This document shows, in pieces, positions 36,466-47,949 of a DNA stretch of 64,000 nucleotides (position 1 is its first letter; the number at the start of each line of letters is the position of its first letter). This DNA comes from Diogma glabrata (Eukaryota; Arthropoda; Insecta; Diptera; Cylindrotomidae), in NCBI GenBank assembly GCA_963693315.1, contig OY856186.1, forward strand, positions 97,806,556 to 97,870,555, given 5' to 3'. The translations under genes were made by a program, and so were the position numbers. The notes under the pieces were generated by a model that saw only the letters and a list, made by a program, of their open reading frames with translations, made no database searches and was not told where the DNA came from.

Positions 36466-38639
36466 CAAAACGTAGTATTTCACCTTGATGGTGTCAAAAC
36501 TATCAATTATTTTTTATGATATTTATGACCAAAACCTCAAGTTATCACATTAACAAAATATACAATAAATTTTTAATGAATATTTTTATTATGTTTTATA
36601 AAATTTTCTATCAAAAATAACAATTAAAATGTATTACTTATGTAATAAAATCAATACAAAAATTAGTTTTATATTCAAATCAATGGATATTTTTATATTA
36701 TTAATTTAGAAGTATTTTAATTATTTATTTGAAATGAAAACAATTAACATTTTACAAAGTATTCATTAATGTTATAATTATTTTTAATGGCGTAATAATA
36801 ATTTTATTGAGTCCATTAGGAACTGAAAATAGAAACATTATTGAATGAAAAACCTAAAAGTTTTGTGATTAGTTTACAGAATGATAAAATTAATATTCTT
36901 TATTAGCTTGGATATACTTAATACTGGAAAGCAATATAAATGTGTAATAAAAGAATATTATTTTTTTAAATTTGTTTTGTACGCTAAATTTCGTAAAAAA
37001 GGTGTTGACAAAACGTGTAGGAACTGATTCATTTTTGAGTGATATTGGACGAAGTGGTGGGTCTGCAGATACCCAGTTTATTTAAAACTTTATTAACACC
37101 ATTGCCTGAATTTTATCGAACTTCTTGCTACTTCTAGTCCGACATATGTTGTCTGCTACATCTGCACTGTTTGCCACAAATGCTGTTCATTTTCTAAGAT
37201 GCAAAAAAAGTCTGGCTAGTACTTCTTCGACGGCGAGAATTAACTTTATTAAGAGGTGAATTGCATTCTATCCAAGCCCGAAAGTGAATCTTTTTGGATT
37301 ATACTACTCTCGTTTTAGCACTAACTAAATGATCTTAGACGTCTTTTTCGCTAGTTTTTACACGGACATTTCTGCTGCAAAAATAATTTTAATGGTACCA
37401 GAGGTACCTAAGAAGTTATACTACGGCAGTGCTAGTATATATGTTATCATCGAGGAATACTGATTTGTTTCATAATATTTAAATGTTATGTAAGTAAATT
37501 ACACTTTTATTTTAACTAGTTAACATGACATAACATAACATGCTCCGGGTCGTATCATGATAGACTAGAGTAAGCTCTATTAATTTTGCTCCTTATTAGA
37601 AATTTTATTTGATTTCCTTATTTAATTATGTTTTATTTTCCAGATCTGATCCCAATTTCATCTTAACGAATGTAAAAAACCGAAAGTAAATAGATTAGAT
37701 CACGTACTGTTATCAAGAGAGGTCATAGAATAAAATTTACCACAAACTGTTTTCAATAGCAATTATTACTAATTGCCTTTAAGACAACTAACTGGGATAT
37801 AGAGGTTTATATATTTATAAACGTAATCATATATTTGTCAGGATACTGGAACTAGAAACACAGTACACACACAGAACATTTGATTTTAATTATTTATTTA
37901 TTTTGATTAAAAATGTTATGGATGAAAAACACGTGAAATCAGGTATTGGAATTCATTGACATTGGAATTCAATAAAAAAAATTTTCTGCGTTTTTATTTT
38001 TTTTTTGCCCTGTCTTAAGATACAGGGTGATGAAAAATCAAAAAATTGCTCGACCCTGGTGTATTGAAATGGCTCAGTTAAAACTACCAAGCTGATTTTA
38101 ATGTTATATAGCTCAAAATGTAGGCATTGAACAGAGCTAATCAATATGATTCACAATAATGATTCACATTATATGACCTTGAACACTTTCTTTTAGAAAA
38201 ATAACTGTAAAAAATTCAAATTCGATTTCGTAGAAATGCGTATTTTTTAAATTTTTAATTTTTTAATTTGTGAAAGGTACATATGTTACTAACATTTTAT
38301 AAAAAATTCAGGAGGGGAAAATTTTTTGTTTTTTTTTATTAATTTTATTGCAACACGCCTTAAAATTTTTCATCACAAAAAAAAGTGGTGATAAAAAATG
38401 AACAGTTTTTTTTGGATTTACATATATGTTTTTATAATAAATTTTTAATTTTAAATCAAAATAAATATTTTGCTCATTTCTTATTTAACTCAAAATAAAT
38501 ATTTTGCACATTTATTTAATTTTACATTACTAAATTCCGTAGAGTTAAAATAACGTCTAGCTAAGATTGATCCATCATTTGTAGGAATGTATGAGTGATA
38601 TCCTCGTGTTCCAGGAATTGTTTTTAAATTGGCGTATCT
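36466..38639. other. AT-rich DNA without genes; one short repeat fragment
   Basis: Only 37020-37110 is recognisable: its + strand GATATTGGACGAAGTGGTGG ... GTTTATTTAAAACTTTATTAAC matches the tail repeat at 27500-27656. The rest shows no coding or terminal-repeat signal. Confidence 0.45.
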
Positions 38640-38918
38640 ATCAGCTAGTTGATTTCGTTTTGCAAACAAAGAAATCCCTCTGCATTCTATCACTATATGA
38701 CAGTGGTGAGTGAGTGATCTCAACAGTTTGACTGTTTGCAGGCATAATGGATTTGAATTCATCCGAACACTGCTGTTGAAGATATTTATAAAAAACAACG
38801 AGATCAGAAAAAATTAACAATTCGTTTAGCACGCTTTTGAACAGAGTCTAAAAGAGCCATTATAGTAACAGATGCAGCCCCCAAACTTGGTAACAATACT
38901 CGGCATGATGCGGCCTGT
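38640..38918 (-). pseudogene. LINE C-terminal fragment
   Basis: The - strand encodes pieces of the LINE tail in shifting frames: LLDSVQKRAKRI-like sequence near 38845, DLVVFYKYLQQQCSDEF near 38800, SQTVEITHCHS-like near 38730, and RDFFVCKTKS near 38660. The 3' end and poly-A are missing. It also lacks the block between QKRA and DLVVF that LINE-B has, so it carries an internal deletion. Confidence 0.8.
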
Positions 38919-39424
38919 TAACGATTTGCAAAATTATAATTGGCCTTTAATGGTAAAAAGGTTCCCCATTCCTGGTTTAGACTCATATTATACTTTTTCC
39001 TAGTTTCTATTTTTTGTTCACTTAGATGTAGTGGAAGTATTGTTTTTGTTTTATGGAGAAAAATTGACTTTTAGTTAATTTTTAATCACAATATATGTTT
39101 TGTTGACTCTCAAAAAATAAAGCTAGGCAATTTTAGTCCAGAGAGATTACTTAACATTCGATATAGTATATTTTATCACAGCAAATATTATATTTAGGGT
39201 TTGCAAATTTACCGACATTTTAATTACCGGTAATACGATAAAAACTTATAAAACGGTTAACCGGCTATTTACCGAAATTATAAACTGTTCAAATTTTTTT
39301 TAATTATTAGTTTAATTTAAGCAAACTATTTATAACTTAAATTGGCGTGTAATAATAAACAATAACACTTTTTGAAGAATAAAATTTAAAAATAATTTAA
39401 ATCTTGAAATTTTTCAAGGTTTGG

Positions 39425-39555
39425 TTATTGAAATAATGACGGTAGAAACACGTTGTCGCTAGTGTTATTATTCAAGTTCGACCTTAGTTTAATACAAATC
39501 AGACCAGCTGCTGCAAACATACGCTTGAATTCGACACTTGTTATTCGTATGGTAA
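39425..39555 (-). pseudogene. hAT transposase C-terminus (dimerisation domain) of Y
   Basis: Reading the - strand, the frame encodes VEFKRMFAAAGLICIKLRSN, then LNNNTSDNVFLPSLFQ and a stop at 39425-39427. This fits the hAT dimerisation pattern SERVFSAAG-I-T--R--L, followed by a short F/L-rich end. Upstream (toward 40000) more sequence is open (KDRYFSNILHHLHDL, residues of a 39799-39990 frame) but not clearly assignable. X separates it from the right part of Y. Frameshifts lie just upstream near 39545-39560. Confidence 0.7.
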
Positions 39556-40647
39556 GTAATTTATTTTCTGAAAGCTTTCTCTAAACATTTGCCACGAATG
39601 CTTTGTTCTTGGAAAAAGTCAATTTAATTTTTAATAATATTTGTGAACGCCGTCTTCAGTATTGCTTTCCATAAAATGTTTATTAATTTTCTGTTCATTC
39701 AGCTCTTCTTTTATTGATAATTCTAACAATGCTAATATGGACGCAGTTAATCGATCACTGGAAGTGCATACTTCCGAATCTGAGCTTCCGGTTTCAGATC
39801 AATCATTAAAAGCAAAGCGTTCAATTAATTCAAGAATTTTTTTTATCAATAGCTTTTTTGTTTTATAAAATATTTCAGAGAATACGTTGCATACTTCAAT
39901 GGCATTTAAATCATGGAGATGGTGCAAAATATTAGAGAAATATCTGTCCTTTCTTTGAAAAGTATATATAACGAGAATTCCTTTAAGTTCTTTACTTACA
40001 CCCAGAGAAATCAATTCATCTATTATTCCGTTAGCGTATAATCCATACAAACATTATGTGTGAAATTCAACCCTTCCTAGCATTGGAACAGTTTATTCAA
40101 TTAATGCATGTTTTATTCCTATTTTGATAAACACTCATTATTCCGAATAAAGTATAAATCCTTAAAAAAGCTAAAGATATACTATGCATAAAGCCGCATG
40201 ATTTAATACAAAGTATGATTATTAGGAATAATAAATTTATGAACGGATTACATAAAACATTCCTTTTTAGCGAAGTTTTCATGAACTGAAATCATGATAT
40301 CCATGAAAGATAGGTGGCATACAATATCCCTTATTAAGTAGTTTTTGCTCTTTGAAATAGTGATTAGAGATTACATTATGCTAATGAAGCGAATAAATAA
40401 AAAACTGTAGTTTGCTGGTAACATAAATTTATTAACAAGTTATTTTTTATAATTTAATTCATATTAATTCATAATGAATTTATGACAATTAATTTAAATA
40501 TTGTTCAAAATATTAAATTAAAAGATTTAAGTTTAACATAAAGTTTGTAATATAAATAAAAATTAAAATTAAAGAACTCTAGGTAGAAAAAACTGTTCTT
40601 TATTATAAAGCATATGAATTTCAAAAGGTTTTTTTGAGTTTAAATCC

Positions 40648-43555
40648 TTAATATTTTTTTAGTAATATTTCATTTTTTGATTCGCCTGTTTTATAAATTT
40701 TTAAATGCGGTTCAAAATCAACCATAGCAATTTCGTTTAAAATTAAAAACAAAGCGGATTCATCATATAACATTTCAACAATTAAATATAATTTATTATC
40801 TTCATAAACATAATAGTTTTTTTTAAACAAAGTTCCTTTATAAATCAAAACAGTAACAGAAACGATAGAAGTAATTTTAAGGTTTTGCTCCAATTTTAGA
40901 TCATGATAATTAATTTTACTTGGGTCAAAATCTTTTAATCGTTGAATTATTTCAATATCAGGATCAATTATATTATTTTTCATTACATTGTAAGCAAATG
41001 AATAACTACATTTTTTACTAAGTGAAAAGGGGAGATTAACCCGAGAATTGCAAACTTTAGAATATTCCTTAATAAATTTGTTTTTACTTTCAAGCCTCAT
41101 ACAGCTTAAAAGTTTTAAGGGACCAGAACTTTCGATCAACCGTGGATAATGGCATATAAAATGGTGTTTTGGTTTAAGGTTGGATTTAAAACAAAATTTG
41201 TAACGTGTATGGTGTTTTTTTATTAAGTCCCGTAGATATAGAAGTTCCACTTCGCTATAAGAATCTTTCAGAAGAAATTCAACTAGTTCATATAATATGA
41301 GAACGTATTTCCAGCATAAATCGTTCCTTGGAACAAAGCGACCTACAAAAGCTGGAAAATAACGTAGAAAACAATAACTCTCTCTAGCCGACATGTGCAA
41401 ATTTTTTACATGATCTTCTTTAATAAAGTTTGGTCTGTTTTGCACTTCAATTTCACCATAACCGAAGTTTTGAATAATATTGTTTAATATTTCTAAATCG
41501 AAATATTTTTTTTCAAATATAAAAATGTTTAAAGCTTGAGCGAGACCAAATTTAATTATTCCCTCAAATACATCATGCATTATATCACAGTAAAAATTCT
41601 CAGTAACATCAAAATACTTAAGATCATTAAATATAGAATTAAACTTTACTCCCGTAGATTTAAAGTCTTTTTTTTCTAGATCTAATTTGTAGTTGTCCTT
41701 GTTTCGCAAATTATCCATATTTTCAACAATTGATAGTTCCATCTTAGATTTTGATTCTTTACAATGTCTACAATAAAAATTATGAGAAAAGGAAGAACTA
41801 TACCCCATTAACAAGTTTAATGCAAGGTTATCTCCTATGATAAGACCTAGAATGAATTTGACGTTTTTTGTTTTATTTGATATAATTAAATCGATTCCCT
41901 GGGTTTCGATTAGTTTCAAACAGTCAACTAGATAGCTTAAAGATTGATTAGGTCCAAATTTTTTTTTCATTAAAAGCGCTACGAATATGTTATTTAATTT
42001 TAAACTTTGGGAAGGCAAAGTTGGAAAAAAAAAATAAAATCCTGCAATTGATTGAGAGCCTGCGTGGGAACCTAAACTGTTTCCTGTTTCGAAATCATCG
42101 TAATATAAAATATAAGGTATGACGAATTGATTTGGCGAAAACATTTTTAACTTATGCTTCCATAATTTACCTTGAGCGAAATTTTCTAGTTTATCCATAT
42201 TTGAGCTACATAAACGGTTTGTATTGTCTACAGTATTTTGAAATATATTTGAGAATTCAAAAAAAAGTTTTATTTGATAAACTATTAGACTGAGAGCCCG
42301 CGACAGCCAGACCTTCGTTATTTTATAAAAGCTGAAAGTTTCTCTGTGCATACCCCCTACTCAGGTAGGAACGATAAGTGACATATGAAGTTTGGATCAT
42401 AGTGGCTTTGGCAGGGAGCAGGTTCCAAAGGGGCCTCCAAAGTTTCGTGAAAGTCTAAAAGGTAATTTTTTTATATATTATTCAGGATAGTATTAGAAGT
42501 CACGTCACCCAATGCCAGACACTTACTATCGTGGAAACCCCCTGCCAGACGCCCTTAAACATTAAAGTTTAAGGGTGTCTGGCAGGGGGTTTCCACGATA
42601 GTAAGTGTCTGGCATTGGGTGACGTGACTTCTAATACTATCCCGAGTGAAATATAAAAAAATTAGCTTTTATACTTTCACGAAACTTTGGAGGCCCCTTT
42701 GGAACCTGCTCCCTGCCAAAGCCACTATGATCCAAACTTCATATGTCATTAATTGTTCCTACCTGAGTGGGGGGTATGCGCAGAGAAACTTTCAGCTTTT
42801 ATAAAATAACGAAGGTCTGGCCGTCGCGGGCTCTTAGTCTATATAGGTTGCAAAACACAATCATAAATAAGATTTTTTAAGCGCGGTTGGCCATGTTCTA
42901 AAGCTTGATTTATTTCCATATGGATTTTATATTTTTGTGGAAGTTCAAACTGCATTTTACTTTTTAACTCTTTAATTAATAAAAATTCAGATTTTACTTT
43001 CTCAAAAGTGCTTGGTATGATATTTAAAGCTTCAGATATATCAAACTTAATATTTGTAGAACAATTCAAAATATTTGTTAGAAAATCAATTACCACTTGT
43101 AAAATACAGTTATTAAAACCTTTTATGGTTTTGTCTATGAGCACAGTTGTCATATTGGTTTTAGAGTACAATTCTAATACAAAAAGCAAGGCTTGATGTT
43201 GCAATTTATTTTTGAATTCTAAATTATCAACAAAAGGGAGGTTTACATTTTTTTGAGGTTCTGGTATAGTAGTTTGCATTAAATTAGTATTTGAGGCAAT
43301 GCAGTAATTTTCCGATTTTGGCCCAAATTCTTGCGATAAGGGTTGGGGACTTTGACTTAATTGAGATTGGTGTAAATTTATGAGATGTCTTTTAAAAGTG
43401 CTTCTGTTTGCAAACAATTGATTACAATTATTCTGCGAACAACGTAAAACATCCGTTGGTTTTAGATAGTGAACATGAGCCAAATGAAAAATTAAGAGAT
43501 CTATTTCACAAAATGAGTTACAACATTTAAAACAGATAAACATTTTTAACTGCAA
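40648..43555 (-). pseudogene. C2H2-finger transposase-like protein of X, split by foldback Z
   Basis: The N-terminal part (43555-42842) has two zinc fingers: CFKC-x12-H-x4-H near residues 8-30, and CSQNNC-x12-H-x4-H near 39-62. The C-terminal part (42282-40648) has, numbered in its 567-residue open frame whose first ~22 residues lie in Z, YYDDFE (83-88), GDN (173-175), CRHC (194-197), DIMHDVFEG (256-264), KPKHHF (393-398) and MRLESKNKF (418-426). The D-x2-H and late Glu resemble the catalytic plan of EnSpm/CMC transposases, which supports D173 or D174, D256 and E421 as candidates; this is inference. Z sits between LQPI and VYQIKL. Removing Z with one TAT restores one frame without loss. The stop is at 40648. 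No other break was seen, so before Z the gene may have been intact. Confidence 0.8.
42286..42841. mobile_element. Foldback element Z, 556 bp, inside the X transposase gene
   Basis: Two arms of 275 bp (42286-42560 and 42567-42841) are near-perfect reverse complements around the spacer ATTAAA. The ends are TAGACT...AGTCTA. The flanking duplication is TAT (42283-42285 and 42842-42844). The 3-bp TSD is confirmed by the reading frame of the interrupted gene, which is restored exactly after excision of Z and one TAT. It is GC-richer than its surroundings and has no coding sequence. The few mismatches between the arms imply a recent insertion or ongoing gene conversion. The superfamily is unassigned; 3-bp TSDs suggest Harbinger- or CMC-type transposition. 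Confidence 0.95.
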
Positions 43556-43656
43556 GGGATTTAAAAGGACTATGTTAACTTATCTTTAGAACTTTGCACA
43601 AAAATTACGGATATAAAGATATGATTAAAAATAGTTATTCAGAGCTAAATAAATTC

Positions 43657-45824
43657 TTAATTTTCTAAGTCGAACATTATGTCTATAATATCAGGCGTTA
43701 AATTATCAAATTTCGTTGTAATATTGTAAAAATGTTTTTGTATAAATAACCAAAACTTTTCCGATTGCTTTGGATATTTTAAATTAAAGGTAAAAAAAAT
43801 TTTGAAACAGATATCTAAAGCAGATACCTGAAACAGATATCTAAAAAGTTTGGTGCACTATAAAATACCCCCTCATACGTTACACAAAATTCAGGTGATG
43901 GCAAATTTAAATAAATAAGAAATGGTTGCAGCTGAAGATTTCTTTTTACACAAAACTCTTTCATTTGATTGATTTTGATTTTGATATCAGACGAATCTGT
44001 TGCTTCAACAACAAAAGACTGGATTGAGTCACTTATTGATATTTTCCAAAACTTTTTGTTATCTAATTTAACTTTACCGGCAGGTTTTAATATGTAATGC
44101 ATTAATTTGCAAATTTGTAAATTATGTAGATCTGTAAAAATTACATTATAGAATTAATAATAGTTCACTTAAATATATATTAGAGTATAAACGTATACCT
44201 TCGATATTTGAAAGATGTTTAAATATTTCTAAAGTTGCTTTGTGTTTGAGTTTTTTAGGAAAAATTGTTTTTATTTTTAAAATAAATTGTTGCCACGAGC
44301 CAAATAAATTTTGCGTTTGGTTAGGAAACTGCTCCTGAAAGTCAATTTCAATCTGTAAATTAAACGAGAAAATATATAATTTATTATAAAAATTAGATTA
44401 ACTTATTATGCTTACCAATCTAAATCCATTTGCATTTGTGTATAAAGTCCATTCAGTAATGAACGCGTCAATAGTTTTCAAATTTCTAAAATCAGCTTTT
44501 CTAAGATGAGAGGTCTCTTTCCATTTTATCTCAACGACCTCCCATGGAGTACAGTGTAATTTTAACCAATTTTTATTGTCAATATCAGAAAAACTTATGT
44601 TATTATTTTCAACAATAGTGCTTTCGGATTCTTTAAACAAATATTTTGTTAATGGGGAACCATATAAAGATACGTATAAAAAATATTATACCTGAAAATG
44701 TACTGCTATTTGAACTTCTTCGTCGCGTATGGTCGCTGAAGTATCCAGCTTTTGTTAAATTTTTGGAGAGAACTCTATATTTATTATAAAGTTTTCCGGT
44801 TGGATTGCCTACTTCTTTAAAATAGTACTCCTAAAGTTGTAAAAATTGTAATTTCAATTAAAGCACGTATGAAAAAATAGACGAAAAATAGTTTAGAGCT
44901 TAATTTTTAATGAATATTTTTAAATTAATTACGTTAGTTTAAATAAATGATTGTCAAACCACATTTGCAGAAATGTGTTTTTAATTATATTGAAATTCCT
45001 ATTTTACCCTTAGTGCTTATATATGCATTATTTTTCGACTTACACCATTTTCTTCTGGAAATAAAAGTTTTATTTGTTGAGTTACTTTGTGAAACACATC
45101 TAGCGTCATTGCTTGGTTATTGTCGACAAACTCTCTGACAACAAAAGTACTAAACAAATCTCTAGTTGCAGAAGTGAACCCAATTGGTGTGTTCGAATCA
45201 TACAACAGTTTTACTCTTGCACCATTTGGTTTATGCAGAAATTCATTCAGGTCCTAGTTGTAAAATTTAAATATTTAAGAAATTGAGACATAATTCATAA
45301 ACCTTTAATCTATTTACAAAACTAAATTTATTAGTTAAAGTCCCGGATGAGCAAGATGTTCCGGATGAGCAACTTTCTGTGTTCGCATGTGGTTGACTCG
45401 TATCACGTTTAGGATTATTTATATCGTCTTCAATACTCTATTAAAATATAATATAAAAATCATTCGGACATATGAAAATATTTATAAAACTCTATTCCTA
45501 CATGTTTTTGTTTCCACTCCTTTAGACGTGCACGAAATATGGCTCGATTCCCTAAATCTGATTTAAAAATATCACTGATGTCTTTTTCCGTAAGATACAT
45601 CAGACTCAATACAGTAATATTAAACTCTTGAACAAAAAGTATTACAATTTAAAAACTTAATACATAGATTCACTTGTAATGTTACCTAGTAATTTTGGCA
45701 GAATCGGTTCCATTAACCATTCTTTCATTAGTTTTGTCAGATCACAATCAATTATTACCACCTCAACTTCACTATAATCTGTTGTAGGCTCAGTGAGTGC
45801 CTTTTCATTGTTGTGATCGTCCAT
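43657..45824 (-). pseudogene. SAM-domain protein of element X, eight exons
   Basis: The start MDDHNNEKALTEP at 45824 opens exon 1 (to about 45687). GT-AG introns then give exons near 45626-45502, 45438-45303, 45253-45044, 44830-44692, 44629-44416, 44352-44199 and 44131-43657. Exons 1-2 form an N-terminal SAM-like domain: LTKLMKEWLMEPILPKLL, then LMYLTEKDISDIFKSDLGNR and IFRARLKEWKQKH. Later exons contain WLKLHCTPWEVVEIKWKETS, IEIDFQEQFPNQ and KFWKISISDSIQSFVVEATD, as in companion proteins of similar animal transposons that I remember. A 26-bp tandem duplication near 43800-43850 (GATATCTGTTTCA repeated) shifts the last exon; past it the frame ends LTPDIIDIMFDLEN. The gene lies upstream of the C2H2 gene on the same strand. 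The role is unknown, perhaps assembly with the transposase. Confidence 0.7.
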
Positions 45825-46839
45825 TTTAATTCTAAAACTATGAATAACAACGATTAATTTAACACTGATTAAATTTATAAACTTTATGTACATCCAATAG
45901 CACATTTTCGATTTGTAAACTATCACATTTCTCAGAACTATATAAAACAACACATGTTTCCTTTTTTCTATAAATTAATTGTTCTAATTTAGCAACACAA
46001 AAATCTTACCTCAATTTTCTCGTTCAAAGAATTTTTATTAAAAAAATCCTTAATTTATATATATGTATATATATATAATCGTTCAATCAAATTTATTTTA
46101 AAATTTAGCACTAATTAATCACAAGACCACTTCACACAAATGTTTTACGGATATTAAATATTCTATGTAGAAAATTTCTATTGGTTTGTTCTACAAGTCA
46201 AAACATGTTTGTAATCATAACAGTACAATCAGGTAATATTAGGGATAAATTATGTATATTAAGAATAATTTAATCTTTATTTGCGAATTAACGTTATATT
46301 TCTATTTCAATTGTCTTTGTTTTCTGAATAGTAAGTTATTAATGAAAATCATGATTTATGTACTATAAAGAATTTTTCCTTACGCATGTAACAACCATTG
46401 TAATGTAAGTTAAATACAATATTAGGAATAAAATGATCATTTCTGTCATATAAAATGATTTTGAGGAATAATTGATATTATTATTAATTTTATGTCATTC
46501 CTATACGAGTATTCCTATGATATGTATAATAAGTGATTATGCTTTTCTCTGGGTGTATGAATGTTTTTTGTGCACTAAGTTCATCTAACATAAATGTTAT
46601 TGTTATATCATAAACATATAGATTTACATCGTATCAATACTGTCTTTACAGAAACTTATATTGGGTGCCAAGGCTTATTACTATAAGTTAAACAATTTCA
46701 CTGTCCGAAAAGATTAAATCAGATTCAATGGCGATTAAACTTATCCTAGTTACAACTTTCATCTTTACAAATTTTTTTAGTAATTGTAAAACGGCTGCTT
46801 GATCTTGAATCTAGAATCAAGGATAGTTGTTTTTTTCAC

Positions 46840-47160
46840 AACCTAACCATGTTTTTGGAGGTTGTCTTCTTTTATTGGTAATTTGCGAAACATCACTTTT
46901 CTAATTTATGGTATTACGAAACTTTCGTCATGCAAATGAACATGAACAACATAAGATGGTATGGCTATTAATACAGCGCATAATCTTCTTCGTCTTCCAA
47001 AGGTCTGTTTCTTCAAAAGATCTATTTCCCCTACATGAAATGTTTTATAATCGTTAGCTAAAGGAAATAAACACAATTGACGATAAGCATAAATCAAAGA
47101 TTCAACTTTTTCCCTAACAGCAGCATCATCTGTCGTAATTGAATCAATGTGCTATTAAGT
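46840..47160 (-). pseudogene. Possible N-terminal remnant of Y coding sequence
   Basis: A - strand frame encodes HIDSITTDDAAVREKVESLI, then a run with PLANDYKTFHVGEIDLLKK and FGRRRRLCAVL. It lies in the right part of Y, upstream of the dimerisation remnant in - strand order. I cannot match it confidently to a hAT domain; the position is the main argument. Confidence 0.3.
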
Positions 47161-47949
47161 TTGAACTTTTGAACATGTTGGTCAACAGCGTTAAACAATT
47201 CTCAGATTGCAAAAAGCAGATTCCAAAAACTGTATTTGTCATGAACGAACGAACATCATGTATCTACGTTTTATTACTTGCGAAAAACTGATAGAATATT
47301 AAGTAGGAATATTTTACCGTATCTTTTGAGGGGTTTCATCCTTGAATATTTTCATGTCTTAAAATATGTTTGGTTAGTTTATGCAATATTATTAAAAATT
47401 TATTAATTTTCTTCAGAATATTATAATTATTAATTTTTTCAATTAAATAAGCATAAATATAAGTTTCTTTTAATTTTTACCGAAACCGATAAAAAATTAG
47501 ACATTTACCTGTTTTTGATTTACCGGTTAACCGATTAACCGGTACTGCAAACCCTAATTATATTATTATTAACACAAAAATATATATTATGTGTGCTTCA
47601 ATTAGCAGATAAGATTATAGCTTAGATCAGAATATAGTGTGACTACAGAACTGCGATCAAAAAAATCGTTTGTACCGTACGTCTTCAACTAACTACTCCT
47701 TGGTGAACTGTACCTCCTCATTACCTGGTTAGAGCAGTTCTGATGTGATGGAATTGGAGGAACAGTAAAAGGAAAAGCAGCTAGAGCGAATCTTAAGAAA
47801 GAATACGACAAAGTTATATCAACACCTCTGGAGTTATATAACTGGGCAGCAGCTCCAGGCAATTTTCAATATTTTGTTTCGTTCCGATTCTATTGAACTT
47901 TTTGTAGTTAAAAAGGTATTGAATAAGGCTTTATTAAAAAAATTATCCT

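Larger units (their letters stand above)
39999..46555 (-). mobile_element. EnSpm/CMC-like element X with two genes, nested in Y
   Basis: The left end CACCCAGAGAAA (39999-40010) recurs inverted at 46544-46555. The CAC start and AGAAA fit EnSpm/CACTA-type ends. The flanks are TA on both sides (39997-39998 and 46556-46557), a possible 2-bp TSD; the superfamily usually makes 2-4 bp. Both ends carry many subterminal copies of AGGAATA/ATTCCT in both orientations (for example near 40120, 40226, 40258, 46421, 46473, 46498 and 46511), another hallmark. Inside, two - strand genes about 100 bp apart encode a SAM-domain protein and a C2H2/transposase-like protein. The transposase assignment is inferred from motifs. 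Confidence 0.75.
39195..47556 (-). mobile_element. hAT element Y, host of a nested insertion
   Basis: The ends are TAGGGTTTGCAAATTTACCG at left and CGGTACTGCAAACCCTA at right, with ACCGG words inside both. The exact 8-bp duplication ATTATATT flanks it (39187-39194 and 47557-47564), which is diagnostic for hAT-type insertion. Of the 8,362 bp, 6,557 belong to inserted element X, so Y was about 1.8 kb. The piece left of X carries a remnant of a hAT transposase C-terminus on the - strand, so Y once encoded, or derives from an element that encoded, its own transposase. Confidence 0.93.
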
